NCBI GenBank assembly: GCA_934621665.1
Contig: CAKTUT010000044.1
Location: 1 to 11,146 of the forward strand
Length of the DNA stretch: 11,146 nt
Direction of reading: 5' to 3'
Source: an uncultured Oscillospiraceae bacterium
GTDB taxonomy: Bacteria; Bacillota; Clostridia; Oscillospirales; Oscillospiraceae
Numbering within the stretch: position 1 is the stretch's first letter; each line of letters starts with the position of its first letter. Made by a program: the position numbers and the translations under genes. This document shows positions 1 through 6,330 of this stretch, one piece after another. The notes under the pieces were generated by a model. That model made no database searches. It saw only the letters and a program-made list of their open reading frames with translations, and was not told where the DNA came from.

Positions 1-6
1 TAGTGT

Positions 7-39
7 GTTTTGTCCGACGTACACGCCGCCGGACAAAAC
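7..39. repeat. Perfect 10-bp inverted repeat (hairpin), left edge
   Basis: GTTTTGTCCG (7-16) is matched exactly by CGGACAAAAC (30-39) with a 13-nt loop. No run of T follows on either strand, so it is not a standard intrinsic terminator. It lies downstream of the minus-strand gene at 104-523 and may belong to the end of that transcript or to something beyond the left edge. I cannot assign a role. Confidence 0.5.
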
Positions 40-53
40 GAATTGATACTTTA

Positions 54-90
54 TTCCGCCGTGCGCGGCGGAACGCTACGAGGTTTTTTT
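54..90. repeat. GC-rich hairpin followed at a distance by a T7 run
   Basis: TTCCGCC (54-60) pairs with GGCGGAA (67-73). The stem extends by one inner pair (61/66) to 8 bp with a 4-nt loop. A run of seven T (84-90) follows on the plus strand, but ten bases separate it from the stem, so this is at best a poor plus-strand terminator for a gene left of the window. With the hairpin at 7-39 it makes up the gene-free left edge. Confidence 0.4.
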
Positions 91-103
91 GACAGGTGTA
101 ATG

Positions 104-523
104 CTATGGCGTATCCATGGTGGGAATCAGAATGTTATCCGTGCCGTGTGCTTCAAATTCGGCAATGTAGTCGTCCATGCGGGAAACCAGCTCATCATAA
201 TTCTCTTTGGAAACCGGCTGATAGTCCATATCGCGGCGGGCAAGTTCTTCGGCGAGGATCTCATAAAAGACGGTATCCTCATAGTCCATAATCGCCTCGT
301 GGATGCCGCCGTCGGCAAACGCCTTGGACGGAATGTCAGCGCCCTCCCATTTTTCAACCAGAGACGGCATACCCTCTTTGCGGCAAAGCGCAAACAGCTT
401 GGATTCGATGTTGTCATAATCTTCAAAACGATCCTCACCGCGGGTGGAGTTCAAAATCCAGTTGCCGATGTAAACCATGTCCAGAAGCCGCCGGAATTCT
501 TTTTTTGTCAGTTCAATCTGCAT
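104..523 (-). CDS. Small acidic protein of unknown function
   Basis: This encodes 139 residues that I cannot place in a named family with confidence. The protein is strongly acidic and looks mainly helical and soluble, with no signal peptide or membrane segment. Recognisable stretches are LLDMVYIGNWILNS (residues 13-26) and the charged region RGEDRFEDYDNIESKL (28-43). They resemble short hypothetical proteins I associate with Clostridia, but no function can be given. The start is well supported: AGGAGG lies 8 nt upstream of ATG, behind a good promoter (TATAAT at 547-552). It is a single gene, divergent from ddl. The inverted repeat at 565-588 overlaps its -35 box, so repression at that site is plausible. 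The DNA-binding protein is not apparent. Confidence 0.8.
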   Translation of the reverse strand: MQIELTKKEFRRLLDMVYIGNWILNSTRGEDRFEDYDNIESKLFALCRKEGMPSLVEKWEGADIPSKAFADGGIHEAIMDYEDTVFYEILAEELARRDMDYQPVSKENYDELVSRMDDYIAEFEAHGTDNILIPTMDTP

Positions 524-546
524 ACCACGAGCCTCCTCTCGGTAAC

Positions 547-575
547 ATTATATACAGCTGCGGCGTGATTTTCTA
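547..575 (-). promoter_or_regulatory. Sigma-A-type promoter for the 104-523 gene
   Basis: Read on the minus strand, a consensus -10 TATAAT (547-552) lies 17 nt from a -35 TAGAAA (570-575, four of six consensus bases). Transcription would start about 20 nt upstream of the ATG at 523, leaving just room for the AGGAGG site. Confidence 0.6.
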
Positions 576-588
576 CTGTTAAAATCAC
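565..588. promoter_or_regulatory. Perfect inverted repeat over the -35 box (possible operator)
   Basis: GTGATTTT (565-572) and AAAATCAC (581-588) form an exact 8-bp inverted repeat with an 8-nt spacer. It covers the -35 box (570-575) of the minus-strand gene and lies upstream of the ddl promoter. A dyad in this position is typical of a repressor site, but a transcript hairpin is also possible. No regulator gene is adjacent. Confidence 0.4.
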
Positions 589-608
589 AGAATTCTGGAA
601 AATAGTAC

Positions 609-637
609 TTGAGTTCTGCGTGGTTTTGGCATATCAT
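609..637 (+). promoter_or_regulatory. Sigma-A-type promoter for ddl
   Basis: TTGAGT (609-614) and TATCAT (632-637) are separated by 17 nt; these match four and five of six consensus bases. The expected start near 644 gives a leader of about 70 nt before ddl. A short dyad, ATATC-ATAA-GATAT (631-644), overlaps the -10 box and the start point. Confidence 0.55.
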
Positions 638-651
638 AAGATATCAAAATA

Positions 652-688
652 TGCGCACCGTGCGCAGCCCGGCACGCGCTCTGCCGGG
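652..688 (+). other. Two consecutive hairpins in the ddl leader
   Basis: TGCGCA (652-657) pairs with TGCGCA (661-666) across a 3-nt loop. CCCGGCA (668-674) pairs with TGCCGGG (682-688) across a 7-nt loop. Both lie between the predicted transcription start and the ddl ribosome binding site. Neither is followed by a T-run, so they are not terminators. They could affect mRNA stability or translation. No known riboswitch class is recognised. Confidence 0.45.
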
Positions 689-714
689 GAACATGGAGAA
701 AAGAGGACGTCATT

Positions 715-1776
715 TTGAAAAAACTCAGTGTCTGCATTCTCTTCGGCGGTATTTCGCCGGAGCATGAGGTTTCGCTGCGTTCAGCAGAGTCGGTGCTCAA
801 CAACATCGACCACGATAAGTATAACGTGTTTCCGGTTGGCATCACCAAAGACGGCGACTGGATTTTGTTTGGCGGGGATGACTATGGTATGCTGCCTGCC
901 GGAACGTGGCAGAATCATGAGAATAACCGCCGCGCTGCGCTCTCACCGGTGCATGGACAGGGGCTTTTGAGCTTTGAAAACGACTGCGTTGTGCGTGAGC
1001 GCATTGACGTGGTGTTTCCGCTGATTCACGGTGCAACTGGTGAAGACGGCGCAATTCAGGGATTGCTCCAGATTGCGGGCATTCCCTATGTCGGCCCGCG
1101 TGTGGCGGCGTCTGCTACGTGCATGGATAAGTCTATCACCAAGCTCATCGTTGACCACGCCGGCGTGCGTCAGGCTGCGTGGCAGTTGGTCACGCGTGCG
1201 ACGTTTGGCCGCGACGAGGATGCCATGCTTGATACGGTGGAAAAGCGCTTTGCCTATCCCGTATTTGTAAAGCCCGCCGGAACAGGCTCGTCCGTCGGCG
1301 TGACCAAGGCAAAAGACCGCGAGGGTCTGCGCGAGGCGCTGAAGCTGGCGCTGAGCTTTGACAATAAGGTGCTGGTTGAGGAGTTCATCGACGGGCAGGA
1401 GGTTGAGGTGGCCGTGCTTGGCAATGACAGCCCCTTTGCATCGGTGTGCGGCGAAATTGACTCGGGCGCGGACTTCTATGACTATGAGGCCAAATATATT
1501 TCCAACACCTCCAGTCTATATATCCCCGCGCGCATCGCCGACCAGACGGCGGAAAACGTGCGCGATCTTGCGGTGAAAATTTTCCTTGCAATGGGCTGCC
1601 GCGGCCTTTCACGCGTTGACTTCTTTGTCACGCGTGACGGAGAAATTGTCTTTAATGAGATCAACACTATGCCTGGTTTTACGTCCATTTCGATGTATCC
1701 CAAGCTCTTTGCGGCAAGCGGCATTCCCTACACTGAGCTGATCGACAATCTTATCGCGCTGGCGCTGGACGAGTGA
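715..1776 (+). CDS. ddl: D-alanine--D-alanine ligase
   Basis: This cytoplasmic ATP-grasp enzyme joins two D-alanines to make the dipeptide that ends the peptidoglycan stem peptide. At 353 residues it is normal to slightly long for the family. Visible signatures are [11 protein letters not shown] (15-25, with the N-terminal catalytic Glu16), [12 protein letters not shown] (105-116), the ATP-binding [13 protein letters not shown] (184-196), the omega-loop YDYEAKY (255-261), and the metal ligands RVDFF (Asp302) and [10 protein letters not shown] (Glu315, Asn317). Tyr261 after Lys260 is the residue expected of a D-Ala-D-Ala enzyme; VanA-type D-Ala-D-Lac ligases differ here, so no vancomycin resistance is implied. 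The start is TTG, with an AGAGGA site just upstream; the nearest upstream ATG (693) is out of frame. It overlaps the next gene by 4 nt. Confidence 0.96.
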   Translation: MKKLSVCILFGGISPEHEVSLRSAESVLNNIDHDKYNVFPVGITKDGDWILFGGDDYGMLPAGTWQNHENNRRAALSPVHGQGLLSFENDCVVRERIDVVFPLIHGATGEDGAIQGLLQIAGIPYVGPRVAASATCMDKSITKLIVDHAGVRQAAWQLVTRATFGRDEDAMLDTVEKRFAYPVFVKPAGTGSSVGVTKAKDREGLREALKLALSFDNKVLVEEFIDGQEVEVAVLGNDSPFASVCGEIDSGADFYDYEAKYISNTSSLYIPARIADQTAENVRDLAVKIFLAMGCRGLSRVDFFVTRDGEIVFNEINTMPGFTSISMYPKLFAASGIPYTELIDNLIALALDE

Positions 1777-2207
1777 ATATGGAACAGGCGGTACTCATCT
1801 CCATTACGGGCACGCAGAAAATCCCCGGCGAAGAGGCCGAAAGCATCGAGCTTGTCAGCAGTGGTACGTATTGCTACGAGCCGGGGCTTGTGACCATCAG
1901 CTATGTGGAAAGCGAGCTGACGGGGCTGCAGGGTGTGTTGACGACGTTTACCATTGAGGACGGTGTCAAGGCGACGCTTCGCCGAACCGGCACACTCAAC
2001 TCTACCATGACGTTTGTCCTTGGGCAGACGGACGAGTCACTGTACGACATGGGCTTCGGCGGGCTTTTGCTGCGCGTATGCACCACGAAAATGGTGGCGC
2101 TGTTAAACGAAAGAGGCGGCATTTTCGATCTGGAATACACCATCGACATTGAGGGCAGCTTCTGCGGCACGAACAGCTATCATATCGAGGTGCGCCCGAA
2201 AACGTAA
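1773..2207 (+). CDS. DUF1934 (YwiB-like) beta-barrel protein
   Basis: This 144-residue protein matches the DUF1934 family, of which Bacillus YwiB is a member; the family is predicted to form a small calycin-like beta-barrel in the cytoplasm, and no activity is established. Family features visible are the opening strand VLISITGTQKI, the SYVESELTGLQG segment (about residues 43-54), the TTFTIEDG turn, STMTFVLG, and the alternating strands near the C-terminus (FDLEYTIDIEG). It is co-transcribed with ddl. A GTG start at 1773 overlaps the ddl TGA stop, giving the coupled arrangement GTGA; an in-frame ATG at 1779 is the alternative and would shorten the protein by two residues. The ribosome binding site is weak in either case, consistent with translational coupling. 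A strong terminator follows. Confidence 0.85.
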   Translation: MNMEQAVLISITGTQKIPGEEAESIELVSSGTYCYEPGLVTISYVESELTGLQGVLTTFTIEDGVKATLRRTGTLNSTMTFVLGQTDESLYDMGFGGLLLRVCTTKMVALLNERGGIFDLEYTIDIEGSFCGTNSYHIEVRPKT

Positions 2208-2218
2208 ATTCATAACGG

Positions 2219-2247
2219 AAAAAGCCCGAAGCAGATTCGGGCTTTTT
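2219..2247 (+). terminator. Intrinsic terminator of the ddl-DUF1934 operon
   Basis: AAAAAGCCCGAA (2219-2230) and TTCGGGCTTTTT (2236-2247) form a perfect 12-bp stem with a 5-nt loop, beginning 11 nt after the DUF1934 stop. The built-in A5/T5 flanks would let it work in both directions. Confidence 0.9.
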
Positions 2248-2285
2248 CGGCATATGGCAGAACAATTAACTGAAAAGGAGAACGA

Positions 2286-3044
2286 ATGATGAAGCAGCCG
2301 CATATCGCATTGGATGAATCGCTTGGCATTTCATATGCCATTCTCCCGGGCGACCCGGGACGACTTGACCGCATCGCACCGTTTTTGCAGGACGTGCAGG
2401 AGCTGGCGTTCAACCGTGAATTCCGCAGCCTGTGCGGAAACTACAAGGGCGTGCGCATGCTGGTGCTGTCCACCGGCATCGGCGGCTCGTCGGCGGGCAT
2501 CGCAGTGGAGGAGCTGCACAACATCGGCGTGACGGCGGCAATCCGCATCGGCTCCTGCGGCGCGCTGCAAAGGGGCATCGCGCTGGGCGATCTGATTTTG
2601 GCTGAGGGTGCAGTCCGCGACGACGGCGCGTCGAAAGCGTATGTGGACGTGCGCTTCCCGGCGGTTGCCGACCATACGCTTTTGGAACTGTGTATTCAGA
2701 GTGCGGCATCACTCGGCTGCCGGACGCATACCGGCATTGTCCACAGCCATGAGAGCTTCTATCACGAGGAAAATGAGGCCGAGAGCGAATATTGGTCAAA
2801 AAAAGGCGCGCTGGGCGCGGACATGGAGACGGCGGCACTGTTTACCATTGGCCGCCTGCGCGGAATGCGCACGGCGTCGATTCTCAACAACGTGGTTGTC
2901 TGGGGCGAGGACACCGCCGACGCCATCGGCGGCTATGCAGACGGCGAAAACCTGACGGCAAAGGGCGAACGCAATGAAATTCTGACGGCGCTTGAGGCCT
3001 TTGTGCGTCTGGATTCAATAAAAAACGGAGGAGCGGCAAGATGA
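2286..3044 (+). CDS. Uridine-phosphorylase-family nucleoside phosphorylase
   Basis: The family splits nucleosides with phosphate into base and (deoxy)ribose-1-phosphate, usually as cytoplasmic hexamers. The 252 residues match the length of E. coli Udp (253). Conserved parts are PGDPGR (21-26, phosphate Arg26), FNREF (42-46, Arg44 reaching into the neighbouring subunit), STGIGGSSAGIAVEEL (62-77), RIGSCGA (87-93, phosphate Arg87), HESFY (155-159) and ADMETAALFT (178-187, ribose-binding Met180/Glu181). The Gln and Arg that read uracil in E. coli Udp (FYPGQER) seem to be replaced by Glu162 and Glu164 here, and the following loop is shorter, so the base is uncertain. ATG codons at 2286 and 2289 both follow AAGGAG; the second is better spaced. 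It overlaps the next gene as ATGA. I see no convincing promoter in the 38 nt before it, so read-through from upstream may contribute. Confidence 0.88.
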   Translation: MMKQPHIALDESLGISYAILPGDPGRLDRIAPFLQDVQELAFNREFRSLCGNYKGVRMLVLSTGIGGSSAGIAVEELHNIGVTAAIRIGSCGALQRGIALGDLILAEGAVRDDGASKAYVDVRFPAVADHTLLELCIQSAASLGCRTHTGIVHSHESFYHEENEAESEYWSKKGALGADMETAALFTIGRLRGMRTASILNNVVVWGEDTADAIGGYADGENLTAKGERNEILTALEAFVRLDSIKNGGAAR

Positions 3045-3625
3045 AACAGGCACTGGTTGTGGACTGCTGCATCCGCGGCAGGGAATCGAGAACAAAGCAG
3101 CTGCTGGACGCATTCTGCGCGTCGCTTGGCGGCGAGTATGAACAGACACGTCTTGACTTGCAGCGCGAGAATCTGCGCTATTTTACTGAGGATTATCTGG
3201 ACGAGCGGCAGAAGCTTTTGGAAAAGCACGAGCTGGATCATCCGCGCTTTCGCTATGCGCACCAGTTTGCACAGGCAGATCTGATTGTGATCGCCGCGCC
3301 GTTCTGGGATTTGAGCTTCCCGGCGCTGCTTAAAGTGTATATTGAGCAGATTTCGCTGGACGGCATTACGTTTACAACGCAGACCGGCGCACTCACGGGC
3401 AGCTGCCGCGCAAAGCATCTGGTGTTCCTCACCACGCGCGGCGGATTCTATACTGGCGACGCAATGGAAATGGGCAGCCGCTATATGGACGCGCTGCATA
3501 CGTTCTTTGGCATCGGAGAATATACCTGCATTGCCGCTGACGGCATGGATGTACAGGGCTTTGATGGGGAAAAGTCGCTGGATGACGCAAAGCGCGAGGC
3601 TACTGCGCTGGCGGCAAGACTGTAA
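3041..3625 (+). CDS. Flavodoxin-fold NAD(P)H oxidoreductase (AzoR/Flavodoxin_2 family)
   Basis: This is a 194-residue soluble FMN-dependent reductase of the NQO/AzoR (Flavodoxin_2) type, which passes two electrons from NAD(P)H to quinones, azo compounds or similar acceptors. Family signs are the N-terminal strand and phosphate loop (ALVVDCC, then SRTKQLL at 16-22), the FMN segment APFWDLSFPALLKVYIEQI (86-104), and a second flavin loop, TTRGGFYTG (131-139). Two cysteines, Cys9 and Cys10, lie in the first strand. The ATG overlaps the previous stop as ATGA and has its own GGAGGAG (3027-3033) at good spacing, so the two are translationally coupled. The physiological substrate cannot be deduced, and its placement between a nucleoside phosphorylase and a sugar-phosphate kinase gives no obvious pathway link. 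Confidence 0.88.
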   Translation: MKQALVVDCCIRGRESRTKQLLDAFCASLGGEYEQTRLDLQRENLRYFTEDYLDERQKLLEKHELDHPRFRYAHQFAQADLIVIAAPFWDLSFPALLKVYIEQISLDGITFTTQTGALTGSCRAKHLVFLTTRGGFYTGDAMEMGSRYMDALHTFFGIGEYTCIAADGMDVQGFDGEKSLDDAKREATALAARL

Positions 3626-3638
3626 TCGGGAGATTGCC

Positions 3639-4559
3639 ATGATCTATACCGTGACGACAAATCCGAATATCGACTATTACATGACGTTTACCAAACCAGC
3701 GACGCTTGGCGAGATTAACCGTGCAGCCAGCGAATGCTGCTTTCCAGGCGGCAAGGGCGTGAATGTGTCGATCATGCTCGCGCACCTTGGTGTGAAAAAC
3801 CGCGCGCTGGGTTTTACAGCGGGCTTTGTTGGACAGATGCTGGAGCAGATGCTGCGCAGCGAGGGCTGCGCATGCGATTTTGTCCGTCTAAACGCGGGCG
3901 AGACGCGCATTAACGTAAAGCTGACCGGACAGAATGAGACGGCGTTCAATGGCAAAGGCCCTGCAATTGACGACGAGGCGGCACAGGTGCTGCTTGCGCG
4001 GCTGGACGGTTTGACGGCGGACGACATTCTGGTGCTCAGCGGCAATCTGCAAAGCAGTGCCGGAAATCTGTTCATGCAGTTGATGGAAAAGGCCGCGTCC
4101 TGCGGCGCAGCGCTGGTGGTTGACACCGAGGGTGAGGCGCTGCGCAGTGCGCTGCGCTATCGTCCGCTGCTGGTAAAGCCAAACCGGGAGGAGCTTGGCG
4201 CGCTGCTTGGCAGAGACCTTGATTCAATACAAGCGGTTGCATCGGCGGCGCGTGAGCTGCAAGCGGCAGGCGCGCAGAATGTGCTGGTGTCGATGGGCGG
4301 CGACGGTGCTCTGCTTTTGAGCCGTGATGGCGTATGCCACCGCTCGGAAACGGCGGCGCAGGGGACGGTTGTCTCTACCGTGGGCGCGGGCGACAGCATG
4401 GTAGCGGGCTTTTTGGCGGGACTTTGCGAGACGGGCGATTCCGCGCAGGCGCTGCGCCTTGGCGCGGCGGCCGGGACGGCCACGGCGTTCAGCCCGGTTC
4501 TGGCAGATGCTTCAATGGTGGAGCGTATTTTGCCGCAGATTCACGTGCAGACGTTATAA
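3639..4559 (+). CDS. fruK: PfkB-family kinase, 1-phosphofructokinase type
   Basis: This 306-residue ribokinase-fold kinase most resembles 1-phosphofructokinase (fructose-1-phosphate + ATP to fructose-1,6-bisphosphate). The start MIYTVTTNPNIDYYMTF follows GGGAGA at 3628-3633; the open frame extends further upstream, but only as a shadow of the preceding gene. Signatures are PGGKGVN (36-42), the lid/substrate region ALGFTAGFVG (56-65), TRINVKLTG (89-97), FNGKGPAI (103-110), LVKPNREELGALLG (178-191), VSMGGDGALLLS (217-228) and STVGAGDSMVAGFLAG (246-261), where Asp252 is the catalytic base. The more usual LAGS(I/L)P motif reads LSGNLQSS (133-140). FruK normally sits with a DeoR-type regulator and a fructose PTS; neither is present, and a nucleoside phosphorylase is upstream instead. 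A related substrate such as ribose-1-phosphate is therefore possible. Confidence 0.88.
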   Translation: MIYTVTTNPNIDYYMTFTKPATLGEINRAASECCFPGGKGVNVSIMLAHLGVKNRALGFTAGFVGQMLEQMLRSEGCACDFVRLNAGETRINVKLTGQNETAFNGKGPAIDDEAAQVLLARLDGLTADDILVLSGNLQSSAGNLFMQLMEKAASCGAALVVDTEGEALRSALRYRPLLVKPNREELGALLGRDLDSIQAVASAARELQAAGAQNVLVSMGGDGALLLSRDGVCHRSETAAQGTVVSTVGAGDSMVAGFLAGLCETGDSAQALRLGAAAGTATAFSPVLADASMVERILPQIHVQTL

Positions 4560-4569
4560 AAAACAAAAA

Positions 4570-4604
4570 TGCCGCTGTATGAGAAAATCACTCATACAGC
4601 GGCA
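4570..4604. terminator. Bidirectional terminator between convergent operons
   Basis: A perfect 14-bp stem (4570-4583 with 4591-4604) with a 7-nt loop lies between the fruK stop and the NUDIX stop. On the minus strand it is followed by TTTTTGTTTTTT, so it is a strong terminator for the NUDIX gene. On the plus strand the tail is only GTTTCT, so termination after fruK may be weaker. Confidence 0.9.
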
Positions 4605-4608
4605 GTTT

Positions 4609-5139
4609 CTATGCCTGTTTTGGGAACGCTCCGCGCCGGACAGCGTCAAACAGTTCAGTGTGATAAGTGAGACCTCTCATGGGGATGAATTTTTCCTCTG
4701 CGATCAGCGACATTATTTCGTCCTCCGTCATCCATCGGATGTCGCAGACCTCCTCCGGCTGCAAGACGGCGCGCTCCAGCGGGAAATCTGCCCGGAAGTA
4801 CCAGATATCCAGAATACCGGGAAATTTCCACCGCGGCCGGTCAAGATTAACCCATGTGAACAGCTGACCGCCCAAGAGCGTTATGCCGATTTCTTCGCGC
4901 AGCTCCCGCAGCATCCCGTCATAGCTGCTTTCTCCTGCGGCCACCGCGCCACCTGGCGCTTCCCACAAAAGCGCGCGTCCAATGGTTGCCGCGCGGCGTG
5001 TAATCAGCCATTCGCCGCGTGAATTTTGAATCCACGCCTGCGATGCCAGATGATAAAGACCATCCGCAAGCGGTTCGCCGCGCGCAATGATCTGTCCGGT
5101 TTTTTCGTGATTTCCGTCGTAGACATCCCAAAGCTCCAT
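4609..5139 (-). CDS. NUDIX hydrolase (Idi-like subgroup)
   Basis: This is a 176-residue cytoplasmic NUDIX protein that would hydrolyse a nucleoside-diphosphate-linked or similar substrate with a divalent metal. The Nudix box is complete at residues 64-86 (G-x5-E-x7-REL-R-EEIGI), with metal-binding Glu79, Glu82 and Glu83. The N-terminus, MELWDVYDGNHEKTG, is like the isopentenyl-diphosphate-isomerase-like NUDIX proteins common in Firmicutes, many of which have no known substrate. The frame is open to an ATG at 5163, but I prefer 5139: GGAGG (5148-5152) lies 8 nt upstream, and the promoter at 5172-5200 would start transcription almost at 5163. It is a single gene between a divergent PadR cassette and a convergent operon. 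Confidence 0.9.
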   Translation of the reverse strand: MELWDVYDGNHEKTGQIIARGEPLADGLYHLASQAWIQNSRGEWLITRRAATIGRALLWEAPGGAVAAGESSYDGMLRELREEIGITLLGGQLFTWVNLDRPRWKFPGILDIWYFRADFPLERAVLQPEEVCDIRWMTEDEIMSLIAEEKFIPMRGLTYHTELFDAVRRGAFPKQA

Positions 5140-5171
5140 CTGCAAAGCCTCCGATTCCTGCATTCTAATCT

Positions 5172-5200
5172 AGCATACCCGATGATGCGGCGAATTGCAA
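5172..5200 (-). promoter_or_regulatory. Sigma-A-type promoter for the NUDIX gene
   Basis: On the minus strand, TTGCAA (5195-5200) and TATGCT (5172-5177) are 17 nt apart, each matching four of six consensus bases. The expected start near 5165 leaves a leader of about 25 nt before the ATG at 5139. Confidence 0.5.
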
Positions 5201-5223
5201 GTGCAGTATATTTTTCTGACGAG

Positions 5224-5254
5224 ATACCTTGACAGATGAGGTACTGCGGTATAC
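5224..5254. promoter_or_regulatory. Candidate PadR operator in the promoter
   Basis: Half-site-like words crowd the promoter: ATACC (5224-5228), its relative GGTAC (5240-5244) and its exact complement GGTAT (5248-5252). GTA and TAC (5241-5243 and 5252-5254) are separated by 8 nt, the spacing known for the ATGT-N8-ACAT type of PadR site. Binding here would block both promoter boxes. The assignment is inferred from position and partial symmetry. Confidence 0.35.
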
Positions 5255-5257
5255 AAT
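5229..5257 (+). promoter_or_regulatory. Near-consensus promoter of the PadR cassette
   Basis: A perfect -35 TTGACA (5229-5234) is followed after 17 nt by TACAAT (5252-5257, five of six). This is the best promoter in the window. It would be strong unless repressed, as expected for an operon led by its own repressor. Confidence 0.8.
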
Positions 5258-5285
5258 ACACTTGCCATTGGAAAGGGGGAGGGCA

Positions 5286-5618
5286 ATGTCCATTAGTGCG
5301 GATTTGATTCGCGGCCATACCGACGCCATCATTCTGGCGCAGCTGCTGAACAAAGACAGCTATGGCTATGAAATCAATAAGACCATTGCAAAGGCATCCA
5401 GGCGGCAGCTTGAACTGAAAGAGGCCACGCTCTACACCGCATTCAAGCGGCTGGAGGAGGGCGGCCTGATCGAGTCGTTCTGGGGCAATGAAACCGTAGG
5501 CGCGCGGCGCAAGTACTACCGGATCACAGATGCCGGGCGGCAGACCTACCGTCAGATGCTTGACGAGTGGGAGCAGACCAAGGCAATCTTAGATATTCTG
5601 TTGGAGGAAGAGACATGA
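5286..5618 (+). CDS. PadR-family transcriptional regulator
   Basis: This is a 110-residue winged-helix regulator of the short PadR subfamily, which binds DNA as a dimer. Visible family marks are the first helices (HTDAIILAQLLNKDSYGYEI, 11-30), the recognition helix region EATLYTAFKRLEEGGLIES (46-64), the wing RRKYYRITDAGR (74-85) and a C-terminal dimerisation helix (86-110). The ATG at 5286 follows a GGGGGAGGG stretch; the frame is open further upstream but runs into the promoter. Its stop overlaps the next start (ATGA), so it is coupled to the membrane protein. PadR regulators in such cassettes usually repress their own operon; the promoter and half-sites just upstream fit that. The inducing signal is unknown. 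Confidence 0.93.
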   Translation: MSISADLIRGHTDAIILAQLLNKDSYGYEINKTIAKASRRQLELKEATLYTAFKRLEEGGLIESFWGNETVGARRKYYRITDAGRQTYRQMLDEWEQTKAILDILLEEET

Positions 5619-6328
5619 AGCAACAGTTGCAAGCATATATCCAGTCGCTGTTTCGCGGCGCGGCGCTGACCATTCAGAATGCCGAGCTGAAAGAGGAGAT
5701 CATGCAGAATACGCTGGAACATTTTGACGATCTGCTGGCCGAGGGAAAAAGCGAGCAGGAGGCGTATGACTTGGCCGTTTCCGGCATTGGCGACGTATCG
5801 CAGCTTATTGAGCGTGAGCAGACGCTGGACGATCTGATGCATGCTGCACCGCCTGCACCGCAAGCGCCGGGCGTTTGCGAGATGCTTGACGAGGATCATG
5901 CGCCGGAAGCGGAAAAGCGCGAATTGAAACGCAGGCAGGAAGCGCCAGCCGCAGATGATGCACCGAAAATGCACGGCGTGGTGTCAAAGGCCGCGTCGGC
6001 AAGTATGATTTCCGCGCTTTGGATGCTGGTGACGGTGGTGTATTTCCTGCTGAGCTTCCGCACGGGCGCGTGGCATGTGACGTGGATTATCTTTATCGTG
6101 GGCGCAAGCATCAACTGCATGATCAGCGCATGGCTGGCCGCGCAGAAAAAGGGCTTTTGGGCAAGCCGGGGCGGCGTGCAGGGTGCAATGTGGACACTAA
6201 TGACGGCAGCGTACTTTCTGATCAGCTTTATGACCGGCGCATGGCATGTCACGTGGCTGGTGTTCCTGATCGCCGTGGCATTTGGCGCGATTATCAATGC
6301 GGTCTATGATCTTGAAAAGGAGAAATAA
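5615..6328 (+). CDS. DUF1700-like membrane protein with duplicated transmembrane hairpin
   Basis: This 237-residue protein has two parts. Residues 1-75 are a helical cytoplasmic domain like those fused to DUF1700 and permease-prefix proteins (MKQQLQAYIQSLFRG, then LEHFDDLLAEGKSEQEAYDL and a GIGD motif at 57-60). A Pro/Ala-rich charged linker (76-120) follows. Residues 130-231 hold four hydrophobic segments in two copies: ALWMLVTVVYFLLSF (134-148) with GAWHVTW (151-157), and AMWTLMTAAYFLISF (191-205) with GAWHVTW (208-214). The copies are 57 residues apart. The function is unknown; partners of this kind are thought to transmit an envelope signal to, or sit beside, DUF4097 proteins. GGAGG (5603-5607) precedes the ATG. 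It is the middle gene of the PadR cassette. Confidence 0.85.
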   Translation: MKQQLQAYIQSLFRGAALTIQNAELKEEIMQNTLEHFDDLLAEGKSEQEAYDLAVSGIGDVSQLIEREQTLDDLMHAAPPAPQAPGVCEMLDEDHAPEAEKRELKRRQEAPAADDAPKMHGVVSKAASASMISALWMLVTVVYFLLSFRTGAWHVTWIIFIVGASINCMISAWLAAQKKGFWASRGGVQGAMWTLMTAAYFLISFMTGAWHVTWLVFLIAVAFGAIINAVYDLEKEK

Positions 6329-6330
6329 CA

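Noticed and set aside
89..568. 159-residue plus-strand open frame
   Set aside because: It is antisense to the 104-523 gene, which has a promoter, a strong AGGAGG site and a plausible acidic protein; the plus frame has none of these and an unnatural composition.
715..1776. VanA-type D-Ala-D-Lac ligase (vancomycin resistance)
   Set aside because: The omega loop reads EAKY, with the Tyr of ordinary D-Ala-D-Ala ligases, and no van-type genes are nearby.
3342..3638. In-frame upstream extension of the FruK-type kinase
   Set aside because: It overlaps the reductase gene and reads as a shadow; family homology begins exactly at MIYTVTTNPN, which has its own ribosome binding site.
2933..3640. 235-residue minus-strand open frame
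   Set aside because: It is antisense to the flavin reductase and to the end of the phosphorylase, both recognisable families. Its translation is rich in Arg, Cys and His without domain signs.
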